DNA of 64,000 nucleotides, taken from positions 16,589,190-16,653,189 of the forward strand of contig NC_092686.1 in the NCBI RefSeq assembly GCF_964275005.1. The letters run 5' to 3'. Numbering within the stretch: position 1 is the first letter of the stretch; each line of letters begins with the position of its first letter. The translations under genes were made by a program, and so were the position numbers. The notes beneath the pieces were generated by a model that was not told the DNA's origin, did not search any database, and was given only the letters and a program-made list of their open reading frames with translations. This document shows positions 22,818 through 37,900 of this stretch, one piece after another. The stretch is from Diadema setosum (Eukaryota > Echinodermata > Echinoidea > Diadematoida > Diadematidae).

Positions 22818-23800
22818 TACTGGAAAATTAATCTGTGCAATGCTATGTTGGACCTGTCATGCATGGTCAAAATATCATTCTGAAATATGTGTGATGATAC
22901 TGTAACAAACACTTAAAAGATTACCATTGGTTTTACTATAACATATAGCATGTTGCTTTCATTTTCCAACTTTCAAAAGACAACCAGTGAGAAATTGATA
23001 ATTCAGATGAAAGTAATCACTGGAATTGATATGCCAAATATGATATAGCATGTACAGTGCAGTTTACTGTTTAATTCCACTGAACTTTTTAAAGAGCATA
23101 GGTATTGTATACTATCCACGATATCTTATGCCTCTTCTACTTCGATTTTCATCAACAACCCCTGTCGTTTGCTGGATACTTCACTTCGGAACTCAAATTA
23201 TTTACTGGTAAGTGTTATAAAATGGGCTTTAGAATCTCTGTAATCTGATTGGTCGTTTGTCATACATTGATTTTCTTATTGATCCACACTGATCCACGCT
23301 TGCACTAATACACTTTTGGGGGTTATATGCATTTGGATACCTCAAAAGGTATCGCATTATGTCTGAAGTAGTAATATATGCTTCTAAAAAAAACTCTTTT
23401 TGCATGTATGAAATACACAGTGTTAAAAGGAAAGCAGTACAGACTGTTGGTGAGGTGAGATTAACAAATCCTGAAGCATTCATTAAAATTCCACTAGGAA
23501 TCCAACAGTCTCATGACCAGGCTTCACAGCAATTTGCCTGCACTGCAACCAATTCCACCCTTTTGTCAACGTTGAGCACAATGCCAAAGGCTTGGTCGTG
23601 GTCCTCCAAACAGAGATTGCCTTCTGTGCAAATGTGAACCTCTGAAGGTGTCAAAATTGACCATGCACTATGAGATGACAGGTAATCACTCTCAAGGTGT
23701 TTGCGTTATCACAATTCGGCCAGTCGGCTCTCATCTGCGCCTATCATGTCATGTGAACGTCCAAGGAGAGTCTGCTCCTCTCTTCCAGGAAGAGTCGTGG

Positions 23801-23939
23801 TCATTCATTGAAATCAAACGGCTGAAAGTCTTCTCGGAATGCAGCGGCCATCTTGGATTCCTCCTCCTTGGTGTAGTTGCAGTTCTTCCAGTTGATTCTG
23901 TCTGGCATGTCCAACAGCTCCTCCGCTGCCATCACCTCT
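23801..23939 (-). CDS. CWF19L1: CWF19L1 exon 14 and stop
   Basis: Acceptor TCTTGCAG, phase 2. Encodes [20 protein letters not shown]... to [12 protein letters not shown] and TGA (23803-23801). Matches the human REVLASE...DFEPYDF end. Confidence 0.95.
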
Positions 23940-26900
23940 CTGCAAGACAGACGCAAGTTTTCATATCAGAGTACGCCTTTAATGATATATTCTCCATGTG
24001 AGGTGTCATGGTTAAATGAAATCAAAGCCCACATATAAATGTGGATCAAGTGAAAGTAACCATATTAGTAGAACACATCAATGAAAGTTTGAGGAAAATC
24101 AGATCACATTGATTCATAAGTTATGAATGTTTCAAGTTTCAGTGCTGTCATCACTGGATAAGAGTTCATGATGTCATTATGGACAACGATATAAAGAAAG
24201 CAAAGGAGAATCTCACAAAACTTAATTTTTCATGAGAAGTACACATCCCATTAACTTGTTACTGACATATATTAAGGGGAATATCAATCCCCCTACTTTC
24301 TGACAGTTGTATTCTAAAGTCAAGTGCTCTTTCATCATGCTAGAAAAGTGAAAACATGTTAAATTTTCCCACTATCAGTACTATTTTCTCATCTTTACTA
24401 ATAAGGCGTCTGTTTGCCTTCTGCATGAATGATTAAATATATCAAATTGAAATCTGCAAGTATGATACACTGAAAAACGACATGCAAATAAAACCAAAAT
24501 GAAACACAGTCACTTACCTGCCAAACTGAAGAGGAAAGAACTTCTTTATCCTGTGAAGGAGCTTCTCACCATTGTTCAATTCAGCATAGAAATATGGGGA
24601 TCCACAGGAGAGAATCTAAACACAAAAGGAGCACAGTCAACTCTTCTGGAGCAAAACACATCTGGGTAGACATACAAGAGCATCACCTCACACAAACTTC
24701 AAATTAAAGATTATTATTTGCACATACAATTAAAGTTTGCCACTTTGGTGTTCCCATATGCTTTGACTATCCGCTGTTAAAAACATGATGTTGACATAGG
24801 CAACTGTACTGCGATCTTTGGAACTGGGCTAACTGCCATTCTATACAGAGTTGGGTTAGTAAGAGATTTGTCTGTTTGTCCATTCAGTCCTCTCCCTGAT
24901 AGGCTTGTACACAAATTCATGACAAACACAAAGATTCAACACTTCTCAGTAAAGTCCTTTCTGATGTGCATTTTGAATTCATATACATTATACAAGATGC
25001 AACATGAATTGCTTTATTATAAAAAACACTATACATTTTGTATGACTAACTGTGATATTAAAGTATAACAGCCACTTCCATGTTGAATCCTGCTGATGTG
25101 GATAGGTCTACAAATCGCACATTCTGAAACTGTTTGGTACCAAACTCTCTACTCACTGTTACACGTATGTCCTAATAAGTGTGTGTTGTGATAGAAATGA
25201 TCCTCTTAAAAACCTTGAAACCAAGCTAGAAATAAACAATTACAAACAGAACTAGTGAAAGAAAGAAAGAAAAGAAAATTAGCTCTACCTGTTTGAGTTC
25301 TGTATGTTTGGGGATCTCTGCCAGCTCCAGCTTGTGTTGTTTTGCAATCCTGAAGAACACTTCTTTGATGTCATCTACTTTTGACTTGTCCACTGGTATG
25401 ACCTGGATGACATATAACTCTTATTAAAATTGCTCACATTCTTGTATACAAGACATGGGTCAAAGGCTGAGGTACTTTTTTGTGGAAAGTATCTGACTTT
25501 TTGGCCCCCCTACTTTTATGCAGGAAATATAAGATGCCCCCCTTTTTTTTTTTTTTTTTTTTTTTTTTTGCTTGTCAGCCTATTTTGGTACAAAAGTAAC
25601 AGCAACCTCCCCCCCCCCCCCCATCCTGAAAACGAATTGATCCCTGTTCCCATAAAGTTGGCCCCTCACTTTGAAAAACATAGTGCCAGCCCTGTGTCCT
25701 ACTTGGTAACTGAAGACAGATTATATCACCTATACAAATGTATGTAAAGTTGAATCTTTGCTCTGCTAAACGCCACCAAAGATGTTAAAGTGAGATGTGA
25801 AATTAAAACGATTACTGCTGAAAACAAATGTACTTAATCAGGGTCAAGTACAGTTGTGACCCGCTACAACAAAAAGGTCCTAAAGTCGCGCACTGTCGAA
25901 GCCGTGAAAATCGAGTTTGAAGTCAGAGCATTAAAATTGGTCAAAACTTACGATTTTCTGATTTTGATATATTATTGGAGTCTAACATGCCTTCTATCAT
26001 CTGTCGAAATTTGAAGCAAAATGATCAAAGGAAAGATTAAAAAATAGCGTTTTTCTGAGCCATGTTTTTTGGCGTTTCAACGAAGCAGAAACTGGTTCGA
26101 AAATTTGGATTGAGCGCCACAGATAGGCTCCGCCCCTAACAACGACCAGAGTGATCTCATTGGTCAGTTTGCTGCTTGCTGCTAACCGAAGCGTGAAGCT
26201 CGCACACTGCCCAGTCGACTGGTGCGTGCGGGCGGGGTGCGCTATGCTCAGCCGCTTCTCACATCCTGGTCACTGATTGGTTGGTGAGGAGACCGCCAAC
26301 GCTGATGTGCTTGAATGAACTCTTCGGGGGTTGCTAGGGCTTACCTTCTATTGTCCAGAGGTGAAAACTAACTTGTGTGTCCCTTGATCGCGATTGCGTC
26401 GAAAGGAAGACTTTTAGGGCGCTTTTCTCTAAACAGTTATTTTCCAGACGTCTCGACATGCTCTCTTTTAAACATCGATATCTCTGCAGCCGATTATTTT
26501 TACAAAATGTGCTATATATCAATTTAAAGCAGAAAGATTAGGGGATTATATCATGCAATTTTCAAATAATCGACCTCGCCCAACTTTAGGATCATTTTGT
26601 TGTAGCGGGTCACATTTACACATCAAAGCCAGGAAGTTATCATAAGCTATTGCCACTAAGAAGTGGTAATTTCCAATGATCAAATACTTGTACACCACAT
26701 ACACATATTTGCTATTCCCATTGGCATAGGGTTGAGGATTGAGGTCAGTCTTTAAATTACAGACTTGCATCATCATTAAAGTACAAAAAAATAACACACT
26801 GACACTACTGGTGTACCTGTAGCTGAAGATGTTGTGTTCTGAAGTTCCTCTCATAGATAACACATGTCTTCCCCTTAGACTTGTAGAAATTCCTCAGTGC

Positions 26901-28918
26901 AGACTTGAATTGATCTAACTCTGTTTGTACATCCTTCAATGTTGGGGGTAAAAAAGGGAAAACAGATGAAAATCAACAAATGCTGCATAAATAAATGCAA
27001 ACATCAACGATGCAATGAAAATTAAGAACATGTACCTCAACAGATAAACTGGTACAAACATGAAAATGTAAGATTTGCATTGTTAGGTGGCAAGAATCAA
27101 TATCAATACACATTGTGAGAAGTTAATGTACTGTAAAACATATTTTTGTGGCATGAAATTTTTCGCAAATTGGATCCAATACCCTTTTACACAGCACAAA
27201 ATTCTCACCAGTTGCCTCTAACATTCAATGCGTATAATGTAGACAAGAACATTTGCGTGCATTTTAATTTTGTAAATCTTGGCTCTTTAGAAATTAGCGA
27301 AAGTAATATGCACGCAAACATTCCTTATTTACAGTATACTATCATTAGCTATATGCAGGGCTCGACACTAACGGTGGCCCGGTGGCCCGGTGCCACCAAA
27401 AATGAAAGTCGGGCCACCAAATTTCAAAAAAGGGCAAAATTTTTTGAAAAGTGTCATTTCTTTATGTTGTTGCAACCCATGTGCCTGTCAATGAATATTT
27501 ATACTTAGTCTTACCATTCAGCAGTTAAATTTGTTTAAAGGTTGGATGAAAAGGACTGAATGAGTGCCTGAGAGTGAGTGTTGCGAGTTTGTTGAGGCTG
27601 ATATGTCCAGCTTCCAGTTCTTACTACTATGATAAAACTTAGATATTCGACTATTCAACAACAAAAAAGCAGGAATTTTAATGTTTTTTATTGTTTTTTT
27701 TGGGGGGGGGGGGGCCACCAATTTTTCTCTCGGACCACCAAAAATTTGAAATTGATGATTTTGGTGGCCCCATCGGGCTACCTAATAAAAAAGTTAGTGT
27801 GGAGCCCTGCTATATGTATGCAAAATAAACAAGAAAACACACAGAAAAGTATAAAACTTACTTCAGGCAGATCAAGGGAAGACTGGTAGTGTCCAATGGG
27901 AAGAATTAAGCAGTGGTCTGAGACAAGTGCTCCTTTGGCTAGGGCCACATAGCACTGTAGCAGAATCACAGGAGTAAGTGGTGGTCAGAATCGTACAGTG
28001 ATCATAACTGAGGAAATAAAATATAAGTTTTCTCTCTGAGTGATACTCTTATTCACAGTGGACTCCTGTTACATCGAAGACCTCGGGACCTGCAGTTTTC
28101 TTTCGTTATATTGAAATTTTGTTATAACCGAACAAATAAACAATAAAAATACATAGAGTGGACAATGTTGTGGCCTGAATTTTGACTTTGTTGTGACCGG
28201 AATTTTGTTATAACTGTGTTCGTTACTGTATAACAGGAGTGCACTGTAATGGCCTGCCTTAGAAAAGGCCTTATCATACAAATAAGCCACTTTATAGAGG
28301 ACATTAGTGAGAATTATTCCTCTGTAGTAACTATGGACTGTTGAAGGGAGAGAAGGCGGATAGTTACTAACATCAGACAAAATTATGTGCACTATTTGTT
28401 TCATAAAATGGTGAAAGATCCTTGTCATTTCACTAAAATAAAATGTTACCAGAAATAAGTCAATTTTTAGTGCTGAACTCCTACTTGCCTTGTGGTTCAG
28501 CTATTGTATACTGAACCATGTATGAATAATTGTAATGCATTTATCATACCTGCCAATCCTGAGACTTAATAAATCTGAACAAACAAAGAAAAATTATTAA
28601 AAAATTGGAACTTTCATAAATTTCATATACTTTACTATTAACAGATATTTCCTAAAAATCAGAACACACTGAAGTTAATGCATTAATACATTTTTCTGTC
28701 AGTGAGAAATCTGAATATTCAGATTAAAACTGAACAGTTGGCAGGTATGATTATTATCAACAAGCAATGCAGCTGAGCGCAGATAAGCGGTTGTTAATAC
28801 TGGTCATAAGCATATTTCCAGTGAAAAGTAAATGTGGCTATTGTGGGTAGAATAAAAGACTGGTCGTATGATATCTCTTAACCAATCATTTGATTAGGAT
28901 CTATACTATCCCCACTTC

Positions 28919-28964
<46 letters not shown>

Positions 28965-31900
28965 TCATACATCTGTGTGGTACTCACTCCTGCACCTTTG
29001 TACTTTGTACAAACCTCGAATGGTCTAAGCATAGCATACATCTAGCTAACATAACTAACCATTTGCTGTTACAGTCTACAACTTGCTCAAGATAGGTGTA
29101 CTTCCTTGAACATGCACCATGTTTACAAGCTGTGCATATGCATGCTTTCATTCGGATCAATTTCAAGAAATTGGATATCTCACCGATGTTCCCACACTGC
29201 CAACAAGATGCTTTTCAACTCTGGACTGCCAAGACAAAACCAGCACGGACCTGTGGCTGAGCTGTTATAAATACAAAAACATAAGGCTGTTATTAACCCA
29301 TGATGGCAGGTGGTACATGTACTGAATGAACTGGAACACACTTAATATTCATCTGTCGTCTCGGCTCCCTGACTACAGTCAACGGCTATAATATTTACTT
29401 TTTTCTTAGAAAAAGTTCAAACCAAAGCATTCGTTTTGCATGCTCATTGGCCCAAATGTCACAAATATAACTCTGATAAAAGTTGCCTTATTATCATAAG
29501 CCATTTTCCATTCATTGCAGGAAAAAAAAAAATGTACAAAAATGTGATGGCTCTTGTGTACATGCAACACATTTCTGTAATCCTAGTTTTAAAGCAGTTT
29601 GGAAGTATAGGCAAAACTACCACACGAAACATCTCCTCACATCCCAACCATATCTACTTTAGTTTTGATCATCAATAGCACTAAGAAAAAACAAAACACA
29701 ACACACACACACACAAAAAAAAACATAAAACAAAACAAAACAACAACAAAAACAGAGAGAAGAACATGCCATACAGTATGTGAATTAAAGGAGGTCCCTT
29801 TCATTCTATAATATTGACGACAATGATCCTTGGTGTCATTTGATACTGCCGTAATTATTGATGAAGCCCTCTTCCTCTTATGACCTACGATGCTTCTTGA
29901 AGGGTCTTTTGTGTTGCCTCTCTCCATCTGACCTTTGACCCTCCTGTCGCTGGTGACCTCCGCCCCTTTGGTGGTGATGCCTCTTGTGCCCTTGATGTGC
30001 TCCCTGCTTTGACCGGTCACCCATTGAGAAGAAGAACTGCTTGTTCTGGTTGGAAGGTGGCACAGTGAGACAGAGGTGCGAATCAGTCGTAAATGTTCCC
30101 TTTTTGCATCAGCGTAACACTTAAAATTGATTCTTCATAGTTTTCTGTTTCTTTTGATCTTTCCGAAGTCATACAAAAAGAAAAAAGTACACTTCGATTA
30201 ATTTCATGAAACCTATCAGTTGTTGGGATGAACATCACAATGCATGATAAATGACCGGGGGGGGGGGGGGGGGGGGGGGGTGTTTCATAAAGCTGTTTGT
30301 AAATTTATGAACTACTTATGAACGACTGGTGATCAGTTCTTGTCCTGAATCATTAAAATTCTGGTAAGTATAGCACATCAGAACTGATCACCAGTCCTTT
30401 GTAAGTCGCTCATAACTTTTATGTACAGTTTTATGAAACAGGGCCCTGGCTCATCAGTACTATTCAGCAAGAACAGCGATAACAGACTGGAGGTACATAT
30501 TAGGCCTACATGCAGACAATGATCCATACTTCAGTCATTCAAATACAGACTGCACGAGAATATAAGTTTCAAAATACTACCAGAAATGATTCTTAAATAC
30601 TTTGAGCACACGATTACAGTGGATAAATGAAACTATACTTTAGACAATGCTTTTCTCCATTCCAAATTGGGCAATGATGATTAACATAAAAGCACATTCA
30701 ATGATTGACACCTGTGTACAATATGCAGTGCTGACGTTAGCATGCCGAGTTATCAAGCTTGTATACACATTTGCAAACTTCTCACAAGTGGAAGCCGAAT
30801 AAGGTCTTTTCTTTGGTAAAATACCTCTGATTCTTCCTGGCGAGGTCTCTTTGTCCAAGAGAATGGACACTCAGTGACTTCGTCCGGCTGTTTGACCAGC
30901 TCTGCCTGATTCAGTCTGTTCATGGGGGTGATGTTGAAAGCATACAGATACTGCACAAACACATGGGGGAAAAAAAAACCAAAGAATGTTGAAAATCAAA
31001 AAGCAAAAGCAGCGTCTTCTGAAATGTCTCGATGTCCGATATTCTCTAATGGTAACAGTCGATAGAGTACATCATGCAGCAGTCACACATTATTTTCACA
31101 ATGTGAGTCATATCTGTGATGAGGGATTAACATAAATCTAAATTTTCCTTTTACTCTGTAAAAAGAGACACTGCATCTGTCCACCATGGTAGTTCTTTTT
31201 TATCTGATTCTACGGGGCCCTCCATGAAAAATGCAAATAAAAAGTTCTTGCAAAGACAAATATAAATCTATTTGTATTAGGATTTACACCATAGAACTGT
31301 GATTTTCTCCAGTACTTGCATTTTCTAAAAAAAATTAAGATTATAACCTTATTATGACTTCAAAATGGTTAAAACTATAGATAAATGGGCTGTAATACTT
31401 TCATATGCCTGGGTCCTTGTGTCCCTCATCTCCTCTTACATATCAGGTGACTTTCACACCAAGACCCTCAATCAAGTTGCATTTGTTAATCGCACAAACC
31501 TGCCCTTATTCAAGAGTACCGACTGATAACCAAAATTCTATTTTGATTGTGAAATATGTCAGAAAATTTTTACAAGAAAATGTATCTATTGATACAGGAA
31601 TTCTATTTTGATGATCTAATATGTCACATAAGTTTACAAGTTAATCTAGGACAGGCTTTGAGAGGAGGATAGAAAAAAATATCAATGAAACCTTTTTCTT
31701 TTCCGCATTGCCAACTTTAGCAAGGCCAAGAAACCGCGTAACATGCTTGGCACTCTCTGCTAAGACCCTGTGGTTCCTGTACGGGGTTCTCTCATAGAAG
31801 ACGTTCTGCATTGCTGAGAAATGGTAGCGGGGTCGAAGTGCCAGGGCCAGTTCTCCGATGAGAGGTGACGGATTCAAAGGTTTGACATTCTCCTGCAAGC

Positions 31901-34900
31901 CAGTGAAACAAACATTTATTTTGCAATCACGTCCTAATATCATGTTTTGTTCCAATTTTGCCATTGGTAAATATATTTGATTAATAAATTTATCACAAAT
32001 AGGATATCACAAACAGGACATGGCTTTGCATCACAAAAGCCTGATGATTAAGAGAATATCACTGATTAACCAATTATCTCAATATTAGATCACACTTAAA
32101 AAAAATAAATGAATTCCTTTCTTCTTGCGTGAATGCAGACATTACACAGATTTCTAGCCTTGACCCCGACATCGTCATTAAAGGCATAATTTACCAGTTG
32201 CAGATGAAACAAAAACCCAACATTAGTGCTTTAAAATAGTTCTAAAATGTGAGGTAGGGATAGAAACAACCACTGTAAAAATTTGAATCCGTATAATCGA
32301 TGTTAAGTATTGTTGAATACACAAAATGTGAACAATAGTTATAATAAGAATGCTTCCAGACTAAACCGTATACAGTTATGGTTTATTGAGAAAAATACCG
32401 ATATCTCCTCATATTTTAGGCTTTATTGCAAAAATCTTATATGGCAGGATGTTTTGTGATACAACAGACCTACACATATGCATCAAATGTGATATCTTGA
32501 ACATTTTTGAAATCACTGCTCCCAAAGGTTTAACTGGACCTTCAATGTTTTTACAACCATGTGCATAGGAACTTACTGCATTATTGGCATACTGCGTCAC
32601 ACCACTTGGCCACTGAGATGTCAAGAGTACATCCACACCTTTGAATTTGCTGTTGGACACCAGGGGCAAGCCCAGAGCATCTATATCTGCTCTTGTGAAG
32701 TGGCAAGCATCTCCAGCACCACTGGACTCTGTTCCACTCAGGTATGCAATCTGCAAGCCTGACGCTGTCGAGTAGATGCCCCGTTTACCTGGATTTGGTT
32801 GAGAATGACATAATGTCCAAGAGATAAGTTCAGCACACTGCATTTTACCCTTCACTCTCATCATAATTATATCCTTATGGCAATATCATTCTTTGGATTG
32901 CATCTGGGACATCATATGACAGTGATCAAATACAAAACAGTCGTTGTGCTGTGCAAATCCCATCATCTACATGCATAAATGACTATCTTAAAAAAAAAAG
33001 AAGACATTTATCAGTGCATGTGTTAGACACTGTCTCAAGAAAATTAACATCTCCCACTATACTGCTAGTTTCACAACTTCGTCAAGAGTATAGATGTCAC
33101 TTTAAAGCATGACAAAATACAGTGGACTTCTGTTATGACGAAGTTCTTGGGACGGGCAGTTTTCTTTCGTTATATTGAAATTTCGTTATACCAAGCACAT
33201 AAACAAGAAAAAGCATAGAGCCGATCACTTTGCGACCTGGATTTTATTTCTTTGTAACCAGAATTTTGTTATAACGGTGTTTGTTACAGTTTGTTATAAT
33301 GGGAGTACACTATATAAGGAGTTTGAGGCGGTCAATCCACAGTCAAGGGATTTGACTACACTATGCATGGCAAAATATTGGAGTTTTGAGGTGCTCTCTC
33401 CACACATTTTTAAAGGACTCAATGCAAAGGAAGATGGGTAAGGTATTCCACAAAGATTGTGGTGATGCTATAGTTCTATGTAACTTACTAGCAAGGCTTA
33501 CCCTCTTCTTAGTCAACCTCATGATGATGTAAAACCTATTTTGAGATAGTTGCCAAACACACAGCGTGTCGTAGTAAGTTTCATTCAACTGCCTAATGTG
33601 CTCATTGTGTCACAAATGTACACACAAGTAGTTATGTACATGTATCAAGGCTGTATGCATGGTTGTTTTAATGTGTATGTACACAGGGTGACCAGATTAA
33701 TGGAGAACATTCTATATGATATAGATATAGTACATACAGGCTGACCAGATCGGTGGAGAATTTTCTACGTGGTATACAATGTAGCTACAGTACATGTATG
33801 CATGTGACAGGAAATACATTATAGCTCACTCAATCTAGAATGATTTAACCCATTCCAGAAAATTCTAGGAAGTGCTGGCTGAGTGAGGCACTGCCCTTGT
33901 AACCCAATGTGATTGGTAGTTAATTTTGGCAATGATGTTATGCACATATTAGGCAGTGAGTCATCCAGGATTCCTGGAATTTGGACTTGCTAGTATGTTC
34001 AGGTATGTGGCCCCAGGTTGGAGAAAATTACAGAAGGTACTAGAAAGGGGTGAATGGATAGTATATAAGCAGGAGAAATTCTGAGGTAGGCAGAGTACCC
34101 AACACCTCTGCTCTGAGAGTTACGTCACTTCTGGCTCTGAAGCGACTTGTTATAGTCAGTCCTGTGTTACCTGCTGACCTGCTATACAAACTGGGTTTGT
34201 GGAGATAAGGCCTGGGAGACATTTTGCCTGCAGAGAATTAATTTGCCTACATTGGAGAGAGACTCCATATTTCAGTGTCAACGGACATTATTACGGCAAA
34301 GCTGTGACGGGCTGGATTCCTTGCTGGACATAATGAAGTGAATCATCATTCAACGCATCAACTGGACGTGGTCGTCATAACATTTGGATTCTGCCCGTTT
34401 CCTGTGGATTCTGCACGTTTCGCTGTGGACGTATATCCTGGATTTTTACCCCGGATTAATACCGAGGATTATCGCAACCAGTGCCTCTGGAGTTTCGTTG
34501 GAGGAATCATTCATCGGTGCGTCAAGGATCACTCATCTGTGCATCGAACATCGTATCTGGACACTGTCAAAGGATTACTTGCTTTCAAATTTGGCTGTAA
34601 GTGATTTCACTACCGATTTATAATTGTTTTTATTGATCATTATTGTACTGATGTGAACACCGATTACGAGTCTGTACCCACAATATCACTGTTAATAAAC
34701 CGCCTGAACATTAGTTGATTGTTTCTTTTGTGCGATCATTCTCAGAGTGATTTTGGTCGTAACAAAATTGGGGGCTTGTGTCCGGGAAGTGAATTTAAAG
34801 CCAAAACTTAGAATTTGGAACGTTCCGGAACCTAGAATATTGGTACAGACAAAATACCAGTGAGTTGATTGTTCAATTGCATATTGTGTGTAATACATTG

Positions 34901-37900
34901 TGACAATGTCAATCAGTACAATGGATGTTCAGGCATTTGTTCAGAGGACAGATTTGTCCCTCAAGGATTTGCAAAGGCTACGCAAATGTGATTTGACTGC
35001 TATTGCACAGCATTTGAATGTTGATGTTCCACAAGGTGTAAGAAAGGCAGAGATTCTTGACTTGGTAGCTGGTCACATGGAGCTCAAAGAAGAAATTGAC
35101 ACTCCAAATCAAGCTCAAATGTCTGATCAAACACGGCTCGAGCTTGCTAAAATGGAAATGGAAATGGAAATGGAGAAAGAAAAGATGAGATTAGAAATGA
35201 AGGAAAGAATGGAAATGAAAAAACTTGAAGTGGAGCAACAATTGAAATTGCGTGAGATGGAATTGACTCATGCACATACTGTTGGAAATCGTGAAAGGGC
35301 TCCCTCTGAGTTTGATTTGGCCAAGAACATTCGATTGGTGCCAAAGTTTGAAGAAAATAGAGTTGATGCATATTTTGTGTCATTTGAGAAGGTGGCTGAC
35401 AGTTTGAACTGGCCACAAGAATTTTGGCCCATGCTCCTTCAAAGTGTGTTTGTCGGCAAAGCAGCCGATGTGTACTCATCTCTCTCAAAAGAGCAATCAC
35501 GTGACTATGCTACAGTCAAGAAAGCAGTGTTGAATGCTTATGAGTTGGTGCCAGAGGCGTACAGACATAAGTTCAGAAATTCGTACCGCAAACCAGGCCA
35601 GACACATGTTGAGTTTGCTCGTGAAAAAGAAATGATGTTCGATAGGTGGTACAGATCCCTGAAAGTGGATCAGGATTTTGATAACCTACGTGAGGTTGTT
35701 CTTTTGGAAGAATTCAAAAAGAGTGTTGCTTTCAGTGTGAGGTCGCATTTGGATGATCACAAAGTGACAAGTTTGCATAAAGCAGCCTTGATGGCTGATG
35801 AGTATGAGCTGACCCATAGAAATGACAACAGACCACCTTTCAGGAATTTCTCTGGAAACAAAAGAGACAAAACTCAGTCGAGCAATCCAAAGAATGCTGG
35901 TCCTGAAAAAGGCACGAGTTCTGAAACTTCATCGGCACCAAAGCCTCAATCTGACAAAGGGTCCAGTACAAGTGCAAATGTCATCAAATGTTTTCACTGT
36001 AACAAGACAGGGCATGTAAAGTCACAGTGTTGGAAGTTGCAAAACAAAACAAAGAAGGACATGGGATTTGTCATGTCAAAAAGTGTCCTACCCGAAAACA
36101 GTGTCCCGTTCAGTGAAACACAGGCCATTGAAAGTCGATCTCCCAAATTCAAAGATAGGCTGAAGCAGGTGGATGAGAGCTATCGTAGCTTTTTGTTTGA
36201 TGGTGAGGTGACCCCATGTACTTCTGGTGAGGCAGGTAAGCCAGTAGTCATCCTGCGGGATACGGGGGCCTCTCAGTCGTTGATGGTGGATGGTGGTATG
36301 ACTTTTCCACCAGATAGTGCAGTGAATGCAAAAGTCTTGATTCAGACTGTTGATGGCAGTTATATGTCAGTTCCACTGTATAGAGTGGATTTGAAGTGTG
36401 ACCTAGTTTCTGGTCCTGTTACTGTTGGAGTTGTTCCTGAGTTGCCCATGGCAGGCCCATGGCAGACAGTTATATGTCAGTTCCACTGTATAGAGTGGAT
36501 TTGAAGTGTGACCTAGTTTCTGGTCCTGTTACTGTTGGAGTTGTTCCTGAGTTGCCCATGGCAGACTTCCTGTTGGGGAATGACTTGGCTGGGGACAAGG
36601 TGGTTGCGTCTCCAGTTGTTTCGGATAAACCAGTGGTGGTTGCTGAAACTGAGCAGTTGCAGGAGGAGTTTCCTGGGATTTTCCCAGATTGTGTTGTGAC
36701 TAGGTCTCAGGCTCGTAGAGCTGTTCAAGATGATGCGGATTCTGTTGATGTGGAGGAGAATTCCGGTGTTTGGTTGGCAGAAACCTTTTTCAAGGATTTG
36801 AATGATGGGGTTGCTGTATTAGGCTCCGAGGCTAACAGTGATGGGCTGTTTAGCAAGTCTTCCTTGGTTGAAGCACAGCAGACAGACTCTGAGTTGAAAG
36901 GCTTGTCTCAGACGGCATGTTCTGAGGCTGAGGCTGAAAAGGTCCCTGAGTGCTATTATGTCAAAGATGGCATTTTGATGAGGAAGTGGAGACCTCCCCA
37001 TAGGCCAGCTGATGAGGATTGGACGGTGGTCCGTCAAGTTGTTGTCCCTCCCAGTTACTGCGGTGAGATCTTGAGGATTGCTCACGAGTTACCTGTTGGC
37101 GGCCATTTAGGCGTCAGAAAGACAAAGGATCGGATCATGAGGCATTTCTATTGGCCAGGGTTGAATGTGGATGTGGCTGAGTTTTGCAAGACTTGTCACA
37201 CATGTCAGGTGGCTGGTAAACCACAGCATTCAGTGAAGCCGGCGCCATTGATTCCGATACCTGCGTTTGAAGAACCATTCAGTCTGGTTCTAGTTGACTG
37301 TGTTGGACCTTTGCCTAGGACTAGGTCAGGTCATAAGTACCTCTTGACAATCATGGATATGTCTACACGGTTTCCAGAGGCTATCCCATTGCGAAATATC
37401 ACTGCTAGGACTGTGGTAGATGCTCTAGTGCAGTTTTTCACTAGGTATGGGTTGCCCAAGGAAGTGCAGTCTGACCAAGGGTCAAATTTCATGTCAGGCA
37501 TATTTCAAGAGGTGATGTATCGTTTGGGTGTGAAGCAGCTGAAGTCGTCAGCTTATCATCCCCAATCCCAAGGTGCGTTGGAGCGCTACCACCAGACCCT
37601 AAAGACAATGATTAGGGCATTTTGTGAGGAGTATCCCGAGGATTGGGATAAGGGCATCCCTTTCCTGCTGTTCGCAATGAGGGACTCCCCAAATGAGTCG
37701 ACGGGTTTCAGCCCATTTGAGTTGGTGTACGGTCATGAAGTTAGGGGCCCACTGAAGCTCATCAAAGAGAAATTCATGACTGAGGATGATGAGGTCCACC
37801 TACTTGACTATGTGTCAAAGTTTCGTGAAAGGCTTTCAAAGGTTTGTGAGGTAGCTAGGGAACACTTGAAAGTGTCACAAGACTCAATGAAGAGAAAGGC

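Larger units (their letters stand above)
21011..23800. other. Convergent intergenic region / CWF19L1 3' flank
   Basis: Lies after element B and before the CWF19L1 stop (minus strand). Holds two pogo-like MITE copies, a CA microsatellite and otherwise AT-rich unique sequence. No coding exon supported; part must be the CWF19L1 3' UTR. Confidence 0.5.

Noticed and set aside
34338..34623. 88- and 79-codon frames within each LTR, identical in both copies (also 40697-40982)
   Set aside because: Identity simply reflects LTR duplication. The frames overlap each other and have no family resemblance.
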